Assembly (NCBI GenBank): GCA_002391235.1
Contig: DGRX01000022.1
Coordinates: forward strand, 1-40,197
Origin: Treponema sp. UBA4377
GTDB taxonomy: Bacteria; Spirochaetota; Spirochaetia; Treponematales; Treponemataceae
Direction: 5' to 3'
DNA length: 40,197 nt
The notes beneath the pieces are model-generated. The model ran no database searches. It was not told the origin of the DNA and was given only the letters and a program-made list of their open reading frames with translations. Both the position numbers and the translations under genes were made by a program. Shown piece by piece: positions 39,997-40,197 of the stretch (the first letter of the stretch is position 1; each line of letters begins with the position of its first letter).

Positions 39997-40040
39997 TTTC
40001 GACTAATTTGAAGTATAACTCCAAATTAGTCGAAAGTCAA
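39997..40040 (-). promoter_or_regulatory. Promoter with 14-base palindromic operator
   Basis: Arms TTTCGACTAATTTG (39997-40010) and its exact complement (40022-40035) flank an 11-base spacer. On the minus strand TTGACT (40035-40040) and TATACT (40012-40017) are 17 bases apart, so the palindrome lies across the promoter. A dimeric repressor is expected. Confidence 0.75.
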
Positions 40041-40049
40041 GAGGCTTGA

Positions 40050-40197
40050 AAAAATAATCACCCCTCTTACAAGTTCACGGCAAAAGAACTAGACGAAGAG
40101 ACCGGATTGTATTACTATGGAGCGAGGTACTTGGACCCCAAGTATTCAATGTGGATCTCCACCGACCCCGCTCTTGGAGATTATATCCCAAAAGCGC
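40050..40197 (+). pseudogene. Rhs-repeat protein fragment, headless
   Basis: The reading frame gives YKFTAKELDEETGLYYYGAR followed by YLDPKYSMWISTDPALGDYI, the conserved end of an Rhs/YD-repeat core, and runs off the window. An in-frame stop lies at 40047-40049 with no start codon in between, and none of the large upstream core is present. It is a displaced or truncated C-terminal piece. Rhs cores normally precede a variable toxin tail, which would lie beyond the window. Confidence 0.8.

Overview
The window looks like a spirochaete chromosome of the Treponema type. This rests on gene style and content: two tandem membrane chemoreceptors, a degenerate-GGDEF/EAL protein, and an Rhs tail of a Treponema-like kind. 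Genus-level assignment is inference; no search was run. Most of the window (about 3.4-28.5 kb) is a moderately GC-rich housekeeping backbone. It is bounded by AT-richer accessory DNA at 1-3.2 kb and 28.6-40.2 kb.

Left accessory block (1-3.3 kb): a DUF4143-type ATPase, two probable lipoproteins and a small two-helix membrane protein, all on the minus strand, bracketed by copies of a short repeat. Next to it is a compact minus-strand unit with its own promoter, a short C-rich transcript and a terminator, which I read as a small-RNA candidate.

Backbone (3.4-28.4 kb): a RecQ-like helicase, a small membrane protein, purA, a LysR regulator, a murE-ddl-murD peptidoglycan operon, queD, two chemoreceptors, hisH-hisF, deoD, an operon of aldolase, flavin reductase and MATE exporter, znuC-znuB, an envelope protein, an EAL phosphodiesterase and a DUF368 membrane protein. 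Several genes have a good sigma-70 promoter whose -10 box ends only 6-9 bases before the start codon, with no Shine-Dalgarno. This suggests widespread leaderless transcripts. hisH and deoD appear to share one self-complementary -35 hexamer.

Two divergent intergenic regions (5.38-5.79 kb and 12.49-13.16 kb) are each filled by a back-to-back pair of long fold-back elements. Copies share loop sequence, while their stems differ and stay complementary. This is the strongest candidate for something undescribed.

Right accessory block (28.5-38.5 kb): a tRNA with anticodon CAT, most like tRNA-Ile2, is followed at once by a tyrosine integrase. An integrative mobilizable element comes next: repressor with operator boxes, an excisionase-like protein, a replication-initiator-like protein, an oriT-like palindrome-rich region, mobC, a relaxase gene overlapping mobB by 365 bases, repeats upstream of parA, parA and a ribbon-helix-helix partner. 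No conjugation-pore genes are present, so it would need a helper. Its cargo includes an AIPR-family abortive-infection protein fused to a C-terminal cold-shock domain. The right end of the element was not found. The window closes with a second DUF4143 ATPase under a palindromic operator and a headless Rhs fragment.
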